DNA from: Bacteroidales bacterium
GTDB lineage: Bacteria > Bacteroidota > Bacteroidia > Bacteroidales > P3
Length of the DNA stretch: 40,517 bases
NCBI GenBank assembly: GCA_012837565.1
Contig: DUQY01000066.1
Coordinates: 1-40,517 of the forward strand
Direction: 5' to 3'
This document shows positions 21,768-31,406 of the stretch, one piece after another. Within the stretch, counting starts at the first letter, position 1, and every line of letters starts with the position of its first letter. A model generated the notes under the pieces. It ran no database searches. It worked only from the letters and a program-made list of their open reading frames with translations, and was not told the origin of the DNA. The translations under genes and the position numbers were made by a program.

Positions 21768-22490
21768 ATGAAATTATACACAGAGGAAGTTGTCAAGAAA
21801 TATAGAAAAAGAACCGTTGTTAAAGGAGTTTCAATTGAAGTTAATCAAGGAGAAATTGTTGGGTTATTAGGTCCAAATGGTGCTGGGAAAACAACAACTT
21901 TTTATATGATGGTAGGCTTGATTAAGCCTTATAGTGGGGAAGTTTTTCTTGATGATCAAAGGATAACAGATATGCCAATGTATCAAAGGGCTCAGCTTGG
22001 GGTAGGATATTTAGCTCAAGAGGCTTCTGTTTTTAGAACCCTATCAGTAGAGGATAACATTATGGCAGTTTTGGAATTTAGGGACCTAACTCAAAAAGAA
22101 AGAGTAACCATAATGGAGGATCTACTTAATGAGTTTGGACTTAACCATATTAGAAAAAGTAAGGGTAATCAACTTTCAGGAGGAGAGAGAAGAAGAACAG
22201 AGATTGCAAGAGCCTTAGCGGCTGACCCAAAGTTTATTCTTCTTGATGAGCCTTTTGCTGGGGTTGACCCTATTGCAGTTCAGGATATTCAAACTATTGT
22301 TTCGAAATTAAAAGAAAGAAATATAGGAGTTTTAATAACAGATCACAATGTTCACGAAACTCTTACCATTACCGACAGAGCTTATTTATTATTTGAAGGC
22401 AGTGTTTTGAAAGCTGGAACTCCTAAAGAGCTTGCATCAGATGAGCAAGTTAGAAAGAAGTACTTGGGAGAAAACTTTGAATTACGATAA
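21768..22490 (+). CDS. lptB: LPS export ABC transporter ATP-binding protein LptB
   Basis: This 240-residue ABC ATPase has Walker A GPNGAGKTT at 35-43, the Q-loop region VGYLAQEASVFRTLSVEDN, signature LSGGE at 136-140, Walker B ILLDEP at 157-162 and the switch His in LITDHNV. The combination YLAQEASVFR, LSGGERRRTEIARAL and DEPFAGVDPIAV is that of LptB, which drives LPS from the inner membrane to the Lpt bridge. The LptF, LptG and LptC partners are not in this window. Genes for LPS core sugars (hldD, kdsC) follow in the same direction. Confidence 0.95.
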   Translation: MKLYTEEVVKKYRKRTVVKGVSIEVNQGEIVGLLGPNGAGKTTTFYMMVGLIKPYSGEVFLDDQRITDMPMYQRAQLGVGYLAQEASVFRTLSVEDNIMAVLEFRDLTQKERVTIMEDLLNEFGLNHIRKSKGNQLSGGERRRTEIARALAADPKFILLDEPFAGVDPIAVQDIQTIVSKLKERNIGVLITDHNVHETLTITDRAYLLFEGSVLKAGTPKELASDEQVRKKYLGENFELR

Positions 22491-22501
22491 AAAGGAATAT
22501 T

Positions 22502-23833
22502 ATGCTTTTTATTTTCATAGATAAAATAACAAATAGAGTAGGATATACTTTAAGTTTAATTTTCAAGGATATACTTGGTGTTGATTATAAAATAACAACC
22601 AATAGAGAGGCATTTGAAAGTTATGAAGGTCCTAAATTGTCATATTCTAAAAATAGAATAGCAGATGAACCATTTATTTGTTCAACGGATTTGCTTTTTG
22701 AAACAGTGATTGAAATAAAAGAGCTAAACCTATTTGAATATAAAGGTAATCCTGCAGTGTTTAGAACATATTCAAAGGACTCATTACTGCCTTTTGATAT
22801 TTTTGCAGCTTCTTTTTATTTTGTTTCAAGGTATGAAGAATACCTCCCATTTATTCAGGACAGCCATGGAAGGTTTCGTTACCAAGAAAGCTTTGCTTTT
22901 CAGAACTCTTTCCTTCATAAGCCAATTGTAAATATTTGGGCAAAACTATTAGAGCAAAAGCTTAAGGATATATATCCTGATTTGATATTTACCAAGCATT
23001 ATTTCCGATTCTATAATACTATTGATATTGATTCTGCGTATTCATTTAAGGAAAAAGGGATAGCAAGGAAAGCTGTTGGGTTTATAAGAGATATTATTAG
23101 TGGGAACTTCTCTGAAGTTGTTTATAGATTTAATGTCTTGTTTTTAGGGAGGAAAGATCCTTATGATACTTTCGATTATCAAATCTCTCTAATAAAGAAA
23201 CACAAACTTAAAACAATTTACTTCGTTCTTTTTGGTCATTATGGGAAGTACGATAAAAACATATCGCCATATAATAAGAAGTTTCAGATGCTTATCAAGT
23301 ATCTTTGTGACTATGCAAAGGTTGGAATCCACCCCTCGTATGCCTCTTTTGATGAGGAGGAAGAGTTATATATGCAAATTAAAGAGTTATTACAAGTTAT
23401 ACATAAACCTGTTTTTAGAAGCAGATTTCATTTCTTAAGATTTAGGTTGCCAATATCATTCAGAAGTCTATTAAATAATATGATTACAGATGATTATTCA
23501 ATGGGTTATTCAGATGTTCTTGGATTTAGGGCAGGAATTTGTTCTGGTTATAATTTCTATGATTTAGAGATTGATGGAGAAACAAAACTAAGACTTCATC
23601 CTTTTGCAATTATGGACGTTGCCCTTAGGGATGGAATGCGTTTAAGTCCAAAGGAAGCAATTGAAAAGGTAAAAGAAATTGCTGATGAAGTAATTGAAGT
23701 TGAGGGCGATTTTATTAGTGTTTGGCATAATGAATCGATGTGTGAGAGGTATCAATGGAAGGGTTGGAGAGAGGTTTATGAAAAGATGATAGAATATGTT
23801 TCAGCAGTTGATAGAACACCATTCGAGCAATAG
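22502..23833 (+). CDS. Polysaccharide deacetylase-like protein (DUF7033 type)
   Basis: This 443-residue protein has no signal peptide. The N-terminal 140 residues contain KITNRVGYTLSLIFKDILGVDYKIT and FDIFAASFYFVSRYEEYLPF, found in a Bacteroidetes family joined to a divergent NodB/polysaccharide-deacetylase domain. In that domain YNTIDIDSAYSFKEKG takes the place of the metal-binding Asp-Asp motif, and KVGIHPSYAS, GFRAG and LRLHPFAIMDVAL follow as later conserved elements. A role in modifying a cell-surface polysaccharide is likely but the substrate is unknown. It sits 11 bases after lptB and upstream of hldD, so an LPS-related role is plausible. Confidence 0.65.
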   Translation: MLFIFIDKITNRVGYTLSLIFKDILGVDYKITTNREAFESYEGPKLSYSKNRIADEPFICSTDLLFETVIEIKELNLFEYKGNPAVFRTYSKDSLLPFDIFAASFYFVSRYEEYLPFIQDSHGRFRYQESFAFQNSFLHKPIVNIWAKLLEQKLKDIYPDLIFTKHYFRFYNTIDIDSAYSFKEKGIARKAVGFIRDIISGNFSEVVYRFNVLFLGRKDPYDTFDYQISLIKKHKLKTIYFVLFGHYGKYDKNISPYNKKFQMLIKYLCDYAKVGIHPSYASFDEEEELYMQIKELLQVIHKPVFRSRFHFLRFRLPISFRSLLNNMITDDYSMGYSDVLGFRAGICSGYNFYDLEIDGETKLRLHPFAIMDVALRDGMRLSPKEAIEKVKEIADEVIEVEGDFISVWHNESMCERYQWKGWREVYEKMIEYVSAVDRTPFEQ

Positions 23834-23891
23834 TATGGAACATAAAGAAAGAATAATCGTATAAGTTTCACAATTCACAATATTAATAATT

Positions 23892-24857
23892 ATGATAGTA
23901 GTTACAGGAGCAGCAGGTTTTATAGGAAGTTGTATGGTAAGTAAGTTGAATAAACTTGGAAGGAATGATATTATTATTGTTGATGATTTCAAGAAAAAAT
24001 CAAAGAAAAGCAATTACTCTAACCTTCAATATGCCAAAAAAATAGATAGAAACGAGTTTATAAGTTGGTTTGAAAAGAACGCAAGAAACATTGAATTTGT
24101 CTATCACTTAGGTGCAAGAACCGATACAACAGAGTCAGATTGGAAGGTCTTGTTAGATTTGAACCTTAACTATTCTAAGAATATTTGGAGGATTTGTACA
24201 TTTAATACTATTCCTTTGGTTTATGCATCTTCCGCAGCAACCTATGGAGAAGGAGAAAATGGATATGATGATAATCAAGATATAATTCCAAACCTAAAGC
24301 CGCTTAACCTTTACGGGCAATCAAAGCAAGATTTTGACTTATGGGTTCTAAAACAAGAGAACAAACCTCCTTTCTGGGCAGGCTTGAAGTTCTTCAATGT
24401 TTATGGACCAAATGAATACCATAAACAAAGAATGGCTTCTGTTATCTTTCATTCATTTAATCAAATAAATGAACAAGGATTTGTTAAACTATTCCGCTCA
24501 CATCGACCAGACTTTAAGGATGGAAAACAATTAAGAGACTTTATTTACGTTAAGGACTTGATTTCAGTAATGGCATTTATGTTTGAAAACGATATGGAAT
24601 CGGGAGTTTACAATTTAGGCACAGGTAAGGCAAGAAGCTTTTATGACTTGGCTCTAGCTACATTTAAGGCTATGGGCAAGGAAGCAAATGTTGAGTTTAT
24701 TGATATCCCAATTGACATTAGAGATAAATACCAATACTTTACTGAAGCTAAGATGGAAAAACTTATTAATGCTGGATACAAAGAGAAGTTTCACACATTA
24801 GAGGAAGGTGTCCAGGATTACGTGAAAAATTATTTAATGACAAAATTATACTATTAA
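23892..24857 (+). CDS. hldD: ADP-L-glycero-D-manno-heptose 6-epimerase
   Basis: This is a 321-residue short-chain dehydrogenase/reductase of the extended class. The NAD(P)-binding motif TGAAGFIGS is at the N-terminus, a YHLGA motif follows near residue 75, and the catalytic Tyr141 and Lys145 lie in NLYGQSK. The KLFRSH and KDGKQLRDFIYVKD segments are characteristic of HldD/RfaD, which makes the heptose precursor of the LPS inner core. The kdsC gene, for the Kdo branch of the same pathway, starts 4 bases downstream. Confidence 0.93.
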   Translation: MIVVTGAAGFIGSCMVSKLNKLGRNDIIIVDDFKKKSKKSNYSNLQYAKKIDRNEFISWFEKNARNIEFVYHLGARTDTTESDWKVLLDLNLNYSKNIWRICTFNTIPLVYASSAATYGEGENGYDDNQDIIPNLKPLNLYGQSKQDFDLWVLKQENKPPFWAGLKFFNVYGPNEYHKQRMASVIFHSFNQINEQGFVKLFRSHRPDFKDGKQLRDFIYVKDLISVMAFMFENDMESGVYNLGTGKARSFYDLALATFKAMGKEANVEFIDIPIDIRDKYQYFTEAKMEKLINAGYKEKFHTLEEGVQDYVKNYLMTKLYY

Positions 24858-24861
24858 CTAT

Positions 24862-25380
24862 ATGAACTATAAAGCTAAACTACACTCAATAAAAGCATTT
24901 ATTTTTGATTATGATGGAGTATTAACTGATGGGTTTTTGATGGTAAGTGACCATAATAATATATTTCGAAGCGGAAATGTTAAGGATGGTTATGCGATTC
25001 AATACGCAATACGAAAAGGTTATGAAATTGCTATTATATCAGGTGGAAATGGTGAAAGCATATTAGCAAGAATGCAAATGTTGGGAATAAAAGATGTTTA
25101 CACTAGCTCATCAAACAAGAAAGAAGTATACTTTAACTACTTAAAAGAAAAAGGGTACAAATCAGAAGAAATACTCTATATGGGAGACGATATCCCAGAT
25201 TACGATGTAATGGTTGAGGCAGGAGTATCAACTTGCCCTGCAGATGCAGTTGAGGAGATTAAGTCAGTAGCAGATTATATTTCACATAAGAATGGAGGCC
25301 AGGGTTGTGTAAGGGACGTGATAGAACAGGTTATGAGATTGCATAATCAATGGTTTCATGAAGAAGCAAAAGCATGGTAA
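24862..25380 (+). CDS. kdsC: 3-deoxy-D-manno-octulosonate 8-phosphate phosphatase KdsC
   Basis: This 172-residue HAD-superfamily protein carries the nucleophile motif FDYDGVLTDG (Asp16 and acid/base Asp18), AIISGGN as motif II, and MGDDIPDYDVM as the metal-binding motif IV. It lacks a cap domain, as expected for the tetrameric KdsC group. It removes phosphate from Kdo-8-phosphate to give Kdo for lipid A-core assembly. The gene overlaps the following rlpA-like gene by 7 bases. Confidence 0.92.
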   Translation: MNYKAKLHSIKAFIFDYDGVLTDGFLMVSDHNNIFRSGNVKDGYAIQYAIRKGYEIAIISGGNGESILARMQMLGIKDVYTSSSNKKEVYFNYLKEKGYKSEEILYMGDDIPDYDVMVEAGVSTCPADAVEEIKSVADYISHKNGGQGCVRDVIEQVMRLHNQWFHEEAKAW

Positions 25381-26063
25381 AGTTATTTAGGCCTTTTATA
25401 ATAGTATTAATCTTAATGATTCCTCTTTTTGGTTATTCACAACCAAAGGTAGGTAAGAAATTTGAGAATAGGAAGGCCACTTTTTATCATAATAAGTTCG
25501 TCAATAGGAGAACTTCATCGGGGGAGAAATTCGTTCAAACCAAATATACTGCAGCACATAAAACAATTCCATTAAACACCCTAGTAAAAGTAACGAATCA
25601 AAATAATGGACGTTCAGTTATTGTGAAGGTAAATGACCGTTGTCCTAAGAGAGGAGTTATAGACTTATCTCTTGTTGCGGCAAAGAGATTAAAGATGATT
25701 GAAAAAGGCGTTGCATCAGTGGTAATTGAAATTTTAAGTGACGATTACTTAGATATTTGGCAAAAACAAGATGAAATATTTAATATGTTCGATCGTATTG
25801 AGGAAAAAGACAGCTTAAATACTAGTTGTTTTGATTCAAGTATTATTGGAAATTCAATGATGTTTTTAGGATGTTTTCCTAACATAAAACCTATTCAAAT
25901 ATCCAAACTTGAAATGCAGGTTAAGCAAAGTTGGACAAATATCGAACTATCAAGCAAATATGCGGGTAATATAAGGGTTTTGCCTTATGATAAAAAGCAA
26001 TATTCTTGTGAAAATATAGGGTACTTTAATCCATTAAATTCATTTAATAATGTTGTCATATAG
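25374..26063 (+). CDS. RlpA-like double-psi beta-barrel exported protein
   Basis: This 229-residue protein has a signal peptide (about 1-22, ending LFGYSQ) and then the RlpA double-psi beta-barrel domain, about 30-120: ATFYHNKFVNRRTSSGEKF, YTAAHKTIPLNTLVKVTN, GRSVIVKVNDRCPKRGVID. The aspartate in VNDRCP is the conserved catalytic one of RlpA lytic transglycosylases. The 110-residue C-terminal part has no SPOR domain that I can see and is not recognised. A role in peptidoglycan cleavage or remodelling is likely. It ends the lptB-to-kdsC run. Confidence 0.85.
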   Translation: MVKLFRPFIIVLILMIPLFGYSQPKVGKKFENRKATFYHNKFVNRRTSSGEKFVQTKYTAAHKTIPLNTLVKVTNQNNGRSVIVKVNDRCPKRGVIDLSLVAAKRLKMIEKGVASVVIEILSDDYLDIWQKQDEIFNMFDRIEEKDSLNTSCFDSSIIGNSMMFLGCFPNIKPIQISKLEMQVKQSWTNIELSSKYAGNIRVLPYDKKQYSCENIGYFNPLNSFNNVVI

Positions 26064-26140
26064 TCTAAGGAAAAGTATCGTCAAATGTAAATTTAAAAAA
26101 ATAAAAATACAGAATAGTTTTTTATTATAAAATTTATTTT

Positions 26141-26148
26141 TACTTTTG
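26141..26148 (+). promoter_or_regulatory. Probable -7 box for the porP-gldKLMN operon
   Basis: TACTTTTG matches TAnnTTTG. The expected -33 position holds only T-rich sequence. A leader of about 110 bases follows, containing a small hairpin (TACCAT paired with ATGGTA, around 26223-26242) before the porP ATG at 26267. Confidence 0.55.
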
Positions 26149-26266
26149 CAAGACACATTTTCTTGAATTATTATGTTGTAAAAGAGCTAAACAATTAATA
26201 ATTATAGTAAAATAATAATAATTACCATTATAGTAGATGGTATTTACATTGCATTTATAATATATT

Positions 26267-27280
26267 ATGTATAAACGAAATATCTTGTTTTCACTCACTA
26301 AGGCAGCAAAATCTTGTTTGTTTGTTATTATAGCAATCATGCCTTTCATAGGTTTTTCGCAACAAGAGCCTCAATTTACTCAGTATATGTTTAATCGTCT
26401 GTCATATAATCCGGCTTATGCAGGTAGTAATGGCGCAATGTGTTTAACAGGATTTTATAGAAACCAATGGATGGGTTTAAAGCTAACAGATATTAATAAC
26501 GGCAACCCTTCAACACCAACTACATTAAATTTTTCGTTTGATCTTCCTATAAGAATTTTACACGGAGGCCTAGGAGCAACAATAGTATCTGATAAGATTG
26601 GATATTGGGACCAAACCTTTGTGAAATTAGATTATGCATATAGATTTGAATTGCCTACAGGTAATTTAGCAATTGGAATAGAAGCACAATTCTTTAGCTC
26701 TGCAATTGATTTTGGAAAATTAGTAGGAAGTGATCAAATTAATGAATTAGATCAAATAATACCTTCAAATGACCCTGTATTAAGAGATGCATCACAACAG
26801 AACGACTTCTTATTTGACCTAGGGTTAGGTGTATATTATCAAATTCCTGGTAAGTTTTATGCAGGATTATCATCAACAAAATTATTAGAAACTAAGAGCG
26901 AAAAGCTTAAATGGCAGGATAAGAGACATTATTTTATTTTAGCAGGATATGAATGGACAATTCCAGCTTACCCTTCTTTTAGGGTTTTGCCGTCTGCAAT
27001 ATTAAAAACGGAATTATCAACATTCCAACTTGATGCATCAGCACTTTTGGAATATAATTATATGTTTTGGGGAGGAGTAAATTTCCGTATCCAAGATGCA
27101 GTAAGTGTTTTAGGAGGATTAACATTGGGTGGCTTTAAACTTGGAATGGCTTACGATATACCAACAGGAAGAGTGTCAGGGAAGTCTTTTGGATCTTTTG
27201 AGCTCTTTGTTAGATATTGTTTCAAGGTTGAGAACCAACCTAAGCCTCCAACAAGCTACAGAAACACTCGTATGAATTAA
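26267..27280 (+). CDS. porP: T9SS outer-membrane protein PorP/SprF family
   Basis: This 337-residue protein has a signal peptide of about 31 residues ending IGFSQ, then the family start QEPQFTQYMFNRLSYNPAYAGS, which is nearly diagnostic for PorP/SprF. The rest alternates as an outer-membrane beta barrel and ends in an aromatic-rich strand (FELFVRYCF) before a short polar tail. PorP-type proteins bind the PorK/PorN ring and, in some species, a surface-anchored substrate. It is first in a run with gldK, gldL, gldM and gldN, so it is probably the T9SS core PorP rather than one of the many paralogues. Confidence 0.93.
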   Translation: MYKRNILFSLTKAAKSCLFVIIAIMPFIGFSQQEPQFTQYMFNRLSYNPAYAGSNGAMCLTGFYRNQWMGLKLTDINNGNPSTPTTLNFSFDLPIRILHGGLGATIVSDKIGYWDQTFVKLDYAYRFELPTGNLAIGIEAQFFSSAIDFGKLVGSDQINELDQIIPSNDPVLRDASQQNDFLFDLGLGVYYQIPGKFYAGLSSTKLLETKSEKLKWQDKRHYFILAGYEWTIPAYPSFRVLPSAILKTELSTFQLDASALLEYNYMFWGGVNFRIQDAVSVLGGLTLGGFKLGMAYDIPTGRVSGKSFGSFELFVRYCFKVENQPKPPTSYRNTRMN

Positions 27281-27356
27281 AATTAATGTAACTAAACGAT
27301 TTCTTTTACGTTTAGAGAAGGAAATAACAGAAAAGAAATATAAAATTTCAGAGAAT

Positions 27357-28733
27357 ATGAAAAAACTCATTTTAATAGCGTCATTAGCATTATTTGCAGT
27401 AGGATGTAGTTCGTCTGACAATGGGGAACTGACAGGGGTACAAAATAGAAAGCAATTTGAAGATATGCAACCTTACGGGATGGTTGAAGTTCCTCAAGGA
27501 AGTTTTATGATGGGCTCCGCTGATGAAGACTTGTATTCATCATACACTTACTCACCAAAAACTGTTCAGTTAAATTCATTTTGGATGGATGAAACTGAAA
27601 TAACTAATAATGAATATCGTCAATTTGTATATTGGGTTAGAGATTCAATTGCATACAAATTATTAGGCGAAGCAAACCCTCAAAAGTATTTAATTGAAGT
27701 TGACCAGTACGGAGAAGAACTTCCAGAGGCTCTAATAAATTGGAGAGCTAAGATTAATTGGGATTTAACCAATGCTGAGGAAAGAGAAGCATTAGATCCA
27801 TTATTCATCCCTTCTGAAGAAAGATTCTACAATAAGAAGCAAATTGATACAAGAAAGATCAATTACGAATATTATTGGATTGACTATAATACCGCAGCAA
27901 AGAAAGAGCATAATACAGGTCTTGAATTAGCTCAAGAACTAAAAGGATCTGCTTTTGCAGGAAGACCAAATGGTATTAAAAACAGAAAACAACTTGTAAA
28001 GAAGGAGATTATAAATATATACCCAGATACATTATGTTGGATGCACGATTATGCATATTCATATAATGATACTTATACTCGTTCATATTTTTCTCACCCA
28101 GCATACGATAACTATCCAGTTGTTGGTATAACATACAAACAAGCTCAGGCTTTCTCAAGATGGAGAACTTTTATAATGAATAATTTCTTAGAATCAAAAG
28201 ATTTCTCAAGAATGGAAGATTTTCGTTTGCCAACAGAGGCAGAATGGGAATATGCAGCTAAGGGTGGTGCACCTGGAGCTCCTTATCCATGGGGCGGACC
28301 ATACGTAAGAAATGGTAAAGGATGCTTTATTGCTAACTACAAGCCTATGAGAGGAAATTATGATAATGACGGAGGAGTTTTACCTGTTGTTGTTGCTCAT
28401 TATGCTCCAAATGATTTTGGTCTTTATGATATGGCAGGAAACGTTTCAGAATGGTGTGAAGACACTTTCGATGAATCTTCATATAATTTCACACATGATT
28501 TAAATCAATCAGCAAGATATCAAGCAACAGACGACGATAGTCCTCAAATGAAGAGAAAAGTTATTCGTGGAGGTTCATGGAAAGATCAAAAACACTTTAT
28601 CCAAACATCAACACGTGCATACGAATACCAAGACTCAGGTAAGAGCTATTTAGGATTCCGTTGTGTTCAATCATACATAGGTAGAGTTAAGGGAGATAAT
28701 CCTAAAACATCTTCTAACGTATACAAAAACTAA
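27357..28733 (+). CDS. gldK: T9SS ring lipoprotein GldK/PorK
   Basis: This 458-residue lipoprotein has the lipobox LFAVGC, with Cys17 as the lipidated residue. The body is an FGE-sulfatase (formylglycine-generating enzyme-like) fold: VPQGSFMMGSAD, the SFWMDETEITNNEYRQFVYW block, FRLPTEAEWEYAAKGG, YDMAGNVSEWCEDTF and VIRGGSWKD. These residues are retained, although GldK is a structural protein that forms a large periplasmic ring with GldN rather than an enzyme. A long insert near 85-205 is as expected for the GldK branch. It lies 76 bases after porP and 45 bases before gldL. Confidence 0.95.
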   Translation: MKKLILIASLALFAVGCSSSDNGELTGVQNRKQFEDMQPYGMVEVPQGSFMMGSADEDLYSSYTYSPKTVQLNSFWMDETEITNNEYRQFVYWVRDSIAYKLLGEANPQKYLIEVDQYGEELPEALINWRAKINWDLTNAEEREALDPLFIPSEERFYNKKQIDTRKINYEYYWIDYNTAAKKEHNTGLELAQELKGSAFAGRPNGIKNRKQLVKKEIINIYPDTLCWMHDYAYSYNDTYTRSYFSHPAYDNYPVVGITYKQAQAFSRWRTFIMNNFLESKDFSRMEDFRLPTEAEWEYAAKGGAPGAPYPWGGPYVRNGKGCFIANYKPMRGNYDNDGGVLPVVVAHYAPNDFGLYDMAGNVSEWCEDTFDESSYNFTHDLNQSARYQATDDDSPQMKRKVIRGGSWKDQKHFIQTSTRAYEYQDSGKSYLGFRCVQSYIGRVKGDNPKTSSNVYKN

Positions 28734-28778
28734 AAGAAATAATAAACATTTATATACAAAATAAAAAACGATTTTAAC

Positions 28779-29741
28779 ATGGGCATAGATAGTTTTGTAA
28801 GGAGTAAGTTCTATAAAAATATGGCTGCAAAGCTATATGGTATTGGCGCATCAGCTGTAATTATAGGTGCATTGTTCAAAATTCAACACTGGCCTGGTGC
28901 AGGTTTCCTATTAACAGTAGGGATGGTAATTGAGTCCATAATTTTCTTTATCTCTGCGTTTGAACCATTACACGTAGAATACGATTGGAGCTTAGCATAT
29001 CCTGAATTAGCAGGAATGGAAGAAGAGCCTAAAATTGAAGATAAGAAAAAGAAGAAAAAAGGTAAAAAAGATGTAGATTTAGGCTTAGACTTAAGCGCAT
29101 TAGCAGGCTTGCAAATAGGACATCAAGGTATGACCGAAACACAGGTACTAGATGATATGCTTTCTAAGGCAAAAATTGGACCAGAACTAATAGAGAGTTT
29201 AGGAAAAGGCCTTCAAAACTTATCAGATACAGCATCTCAATTAGGAAGTCTTTCTAATGCAGCAGCTTCATCAGAAAACTTTATTAAAAATATTGATGGA
29301 GCATCAGAATCAGTTTTAGAATTATCTAATTCATATAGGAAAACAGCAGACTACTTAAATAAAGACCTAATGGTTTCTGGAGAATACTTAGCAAATGTAC
29401 AGGATGCAGCAACTGCAGTATCAACACTAGCTAATATATATAAAGAAACAGCAGTAGCACTAACAAGTGGAGACTCTTCTTATTTGAGCGAATTGAAAAC
29501 AATGGCTTCAAGCCTTTCATCAATTAATGCTTTATATGAATTGCAAATTCAAAATTCAACTGCTCAACTAGAATCTACAACACAAGTTCAAGAGAAAATA
29601 GATAATTTAGTTGTTAATTTTGCAGATACAGCAGAAAATGTACTTAGATATAAAGAACAAGTAAATGCTCTTTCAAAGAAAGTTACTGCTTTGAATGATA
29701 TCTACGGTAATATGCTTGCTGCAATGCAGACAAGAGCATAG
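28779..29741 (+). CDS. gldL: T9SS motor protein GldL/PorL
   Basis: This 320-residue inner-membrane protein has two transmembrane helices near 20-38 and 45-65. The second, LLTVGMVIESIIFFISAFEP, contains the conserved membrane Glu that carries protons in the GldL-GldM motor. A lysine-rich cytoplasmic stretch (EDKKKKKKGKKD) follows near 85-97, then about 220 residues of mostly helical, Ala/Ser-rich sequence. GldL5-GldM2 complexes use the proton motive force to power T9SS export and gliding. It is placed between gldK and gldM as in other Bacteroidetes. Confidence 0.95.
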   Translation: MGIDSFVRSKFYKNMAAKLYGIGASAVIIGALFKIQHWPGAGFLLTVGMVIESIIFFISAFEPLHVEYDWSLAYPELAGMEEEPKIEDKKKKKKGKKDVDLGLDLSALAGLQIGHQGMTETQVLDDMLSKAKIGPELIESLGKGLQNLSDTASQLGSLSNAAASSENFIKNIDGASESVLELSNSYRKTADYLNKDLMVSGEYLANVQDAATAVSTLANIYKETAVALTSGDSSYLSELKTMASSLSSINALYELQIQNSTAQLESTTQVQEKIDNLVVNFADTAENVLRYKEQVNALSKKVTALNDIYGNMLAAMQTRA

Positions 29742-29794
29742 GTGAAATGCCTATTAATTGAATATACAAGAACTAAACAATAGAATAGAGAACT

Positions 29795-31393
29795 ATGGGT
29801 GCAACAAATTGTCCGGAGACCCCGAGACAGAGAATGATTTCGATGATGTATTTAGTGTACACAGCTTTGTTGGCATTAAACGTATCTGTTGAAATTCTCC
29901 AAGCTTTTGTGACTGTTGGAGATAGTATGGAAATAACAAATGAGTTGTTTTCAACTAAAATAGATAATTCTTATTATGTTTTTGAGAAAGCTTATTTAGC
30001 AAATCCAGAGAAAGTTGGACCTAATTGGGAAAAAGCAAAACAAGTTAGAAAAGAAACTAAAGAGATGACTAATTATATTGACGATGTTAAATATGAATTA
30101 GTAGCAGTTGTTGAAGGCTTAAAGGGAGGAAAAGAAGAGGCTAAGAAATTGTTAGCTGAAAAGGGATACGAAGGAATTAAGGCAAAGGATGACTACTCAA
30201 AACCAACACAATACTTTATTGGAGGAACCGAACAAGGAACCGAAGCTAAGGCGATGGAAATTAGAAAGAAGATTGAGGCCTATCAAGAAAGAATGCTAAA
30301 ACTAGCAGATCCAAACTTTCTTGAGAAGTTGAAAAAGATGCAAATTAATACCAAAGCAACATTTGAAAATAGATCAGGTCAGAAATTGAACTGGCAACTA
30401 TATAACTTTAATCAAACTATAACCCTAGCCGATTTAGTTATTCTAAATAAATTTAAATCGGAAATTCAGAATGCTGAGTTTGATATGGTAAACCATTTAT
30501 TAGCCTCAGTAAGTGCTGATGACTATAAGTTTGATAATGTTAGAGCAAAAGTTGTTCCAACAGCAACATATGTTATGCAAGGAACTTCATATGAGGCACA
30601 AGTATTTGTTGCGGCATATGATTCAAAAACCCAATTAACTGCTGATGTTAGAGGAGCAAACCTTGTTAGTGATTCAGGAGTTATTAGGTTGAAATTTCCA
30701 GCTGGAGCAGTTGGACTTCAAAAATACCAAGGTACAGTTTATGTTAAAGGAGATAAAGGTGACGAACCTTATCCATTCTCTGGAGAGTATTTTGTTGCAG
30801 CACCTGCTGTTACAATTTCCCCAACAAATATGAACGTATTCTATATTGGAGTTGATAACCCAGTATCTATTTCTTCTCCAGGAACTAGCTTTGAGCAATT
30901 AGTTACATCAATCACCGGAGGAGGTGGGGCAACCATTAAGAAGGTATCTCCAGGTAACTATATAGTTAATGTTAAAACACAGCAAGAGGTAATTATATCT
31001 GTTGATGCTAACATTAATGGAAAGAATATGAAACAAGGATCAATGAAGTTCCGTGTTAAACAAATACCTAAGCCAAAAGCAGTGGTAGGTGCATCTGATG
31101 GTGGAAGAATAGCTAAGGAAATTCTTATAGCTCAAGGTGGACTAAAAGTTATTATGGACGGATTTGACTTCCCTGTAAGATATGATGTGGTTGAGTTCCA
31201 AATGACCTTCAATACAGGAGGAGACGGACAGGCTCCACTAGTAGCTAGAGGATCACGCTTTACACCAGAAATGATAAGTCAGCTCCAAAGACTAAGAAGA
31301 GGGAATAAGGTTTATATTGAGGGAATTAGAGCAAAAGGACCTGACGGAGAAAAATCAGTTCAAAACCCTCAAATGATTTTTACAATACAATAA
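29795..31393 (+). CDS. gldM: T9SS motor protein GldM/PorM
   Basis: This 532-residue protein has a single N-terminal transmembrane helix in the conserved block PRQRMISMMYLVYTALLALN, about 11-35. A long periplasmic part follows with helical then beta-rich domains; GldM D1-D4 domains are known from structures. The block ending KPKAVVGASDGGRI and the C-terminal FTPEMISQLQRLRRGNKVYI are typical. The periplasmic dimer rotates and contacts the GldK-GldN ring. It is 53 bases after gldL and 13 bases before gldN. Confidence 0.95.
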   Translation: MGATNCPETPRQRMISMMYLVYTALLALNVSVEILQAFVTVGDSMEITNELFSTKIDNSYYVFEKAYLANPEKVGPNWEKAKQVRKETKEMTNYIDDVKYELVAVVEGLKGGKEEAKKLLAEKGYEGIKAKDDYSKPTQYFIGGTEQGTEAKAMEIRKKIEAYQERMLKLADPNFLEKLKKMQINTKATFENRSGQKLNWQLYNFNQTITLADLVILNKFKSEIQNAEFDMVNHLLASVSADDYKFDNVRAKVVPTATYVMQGTSYEAQVFVAAYDSKTQLTADVRGANLVSDSGVIRLKFPAGAVGLQKYQGTVYVKGDKGDEPYPFSGEYFVAAPAVTISPTNMNVFYIGVDNPVSISSPGTSFEQLVTSITGGGGATIKKVSPGNYIVNVKTQQEVIISVDANINGKNMKQGSMKFRVKQIPKPKAVVGASDGGRIAKEILIAQGGLKVIMDGFDFPVRYDVVEFQMTFNTGGDGQAPLVARGSRFTPEMISQLQRLRRGNKVYIEGIRAKGPDGEKSVQNPQMIFTIQ

Positions 31394-31406
31394 AAACAAA
31401 TAGTAT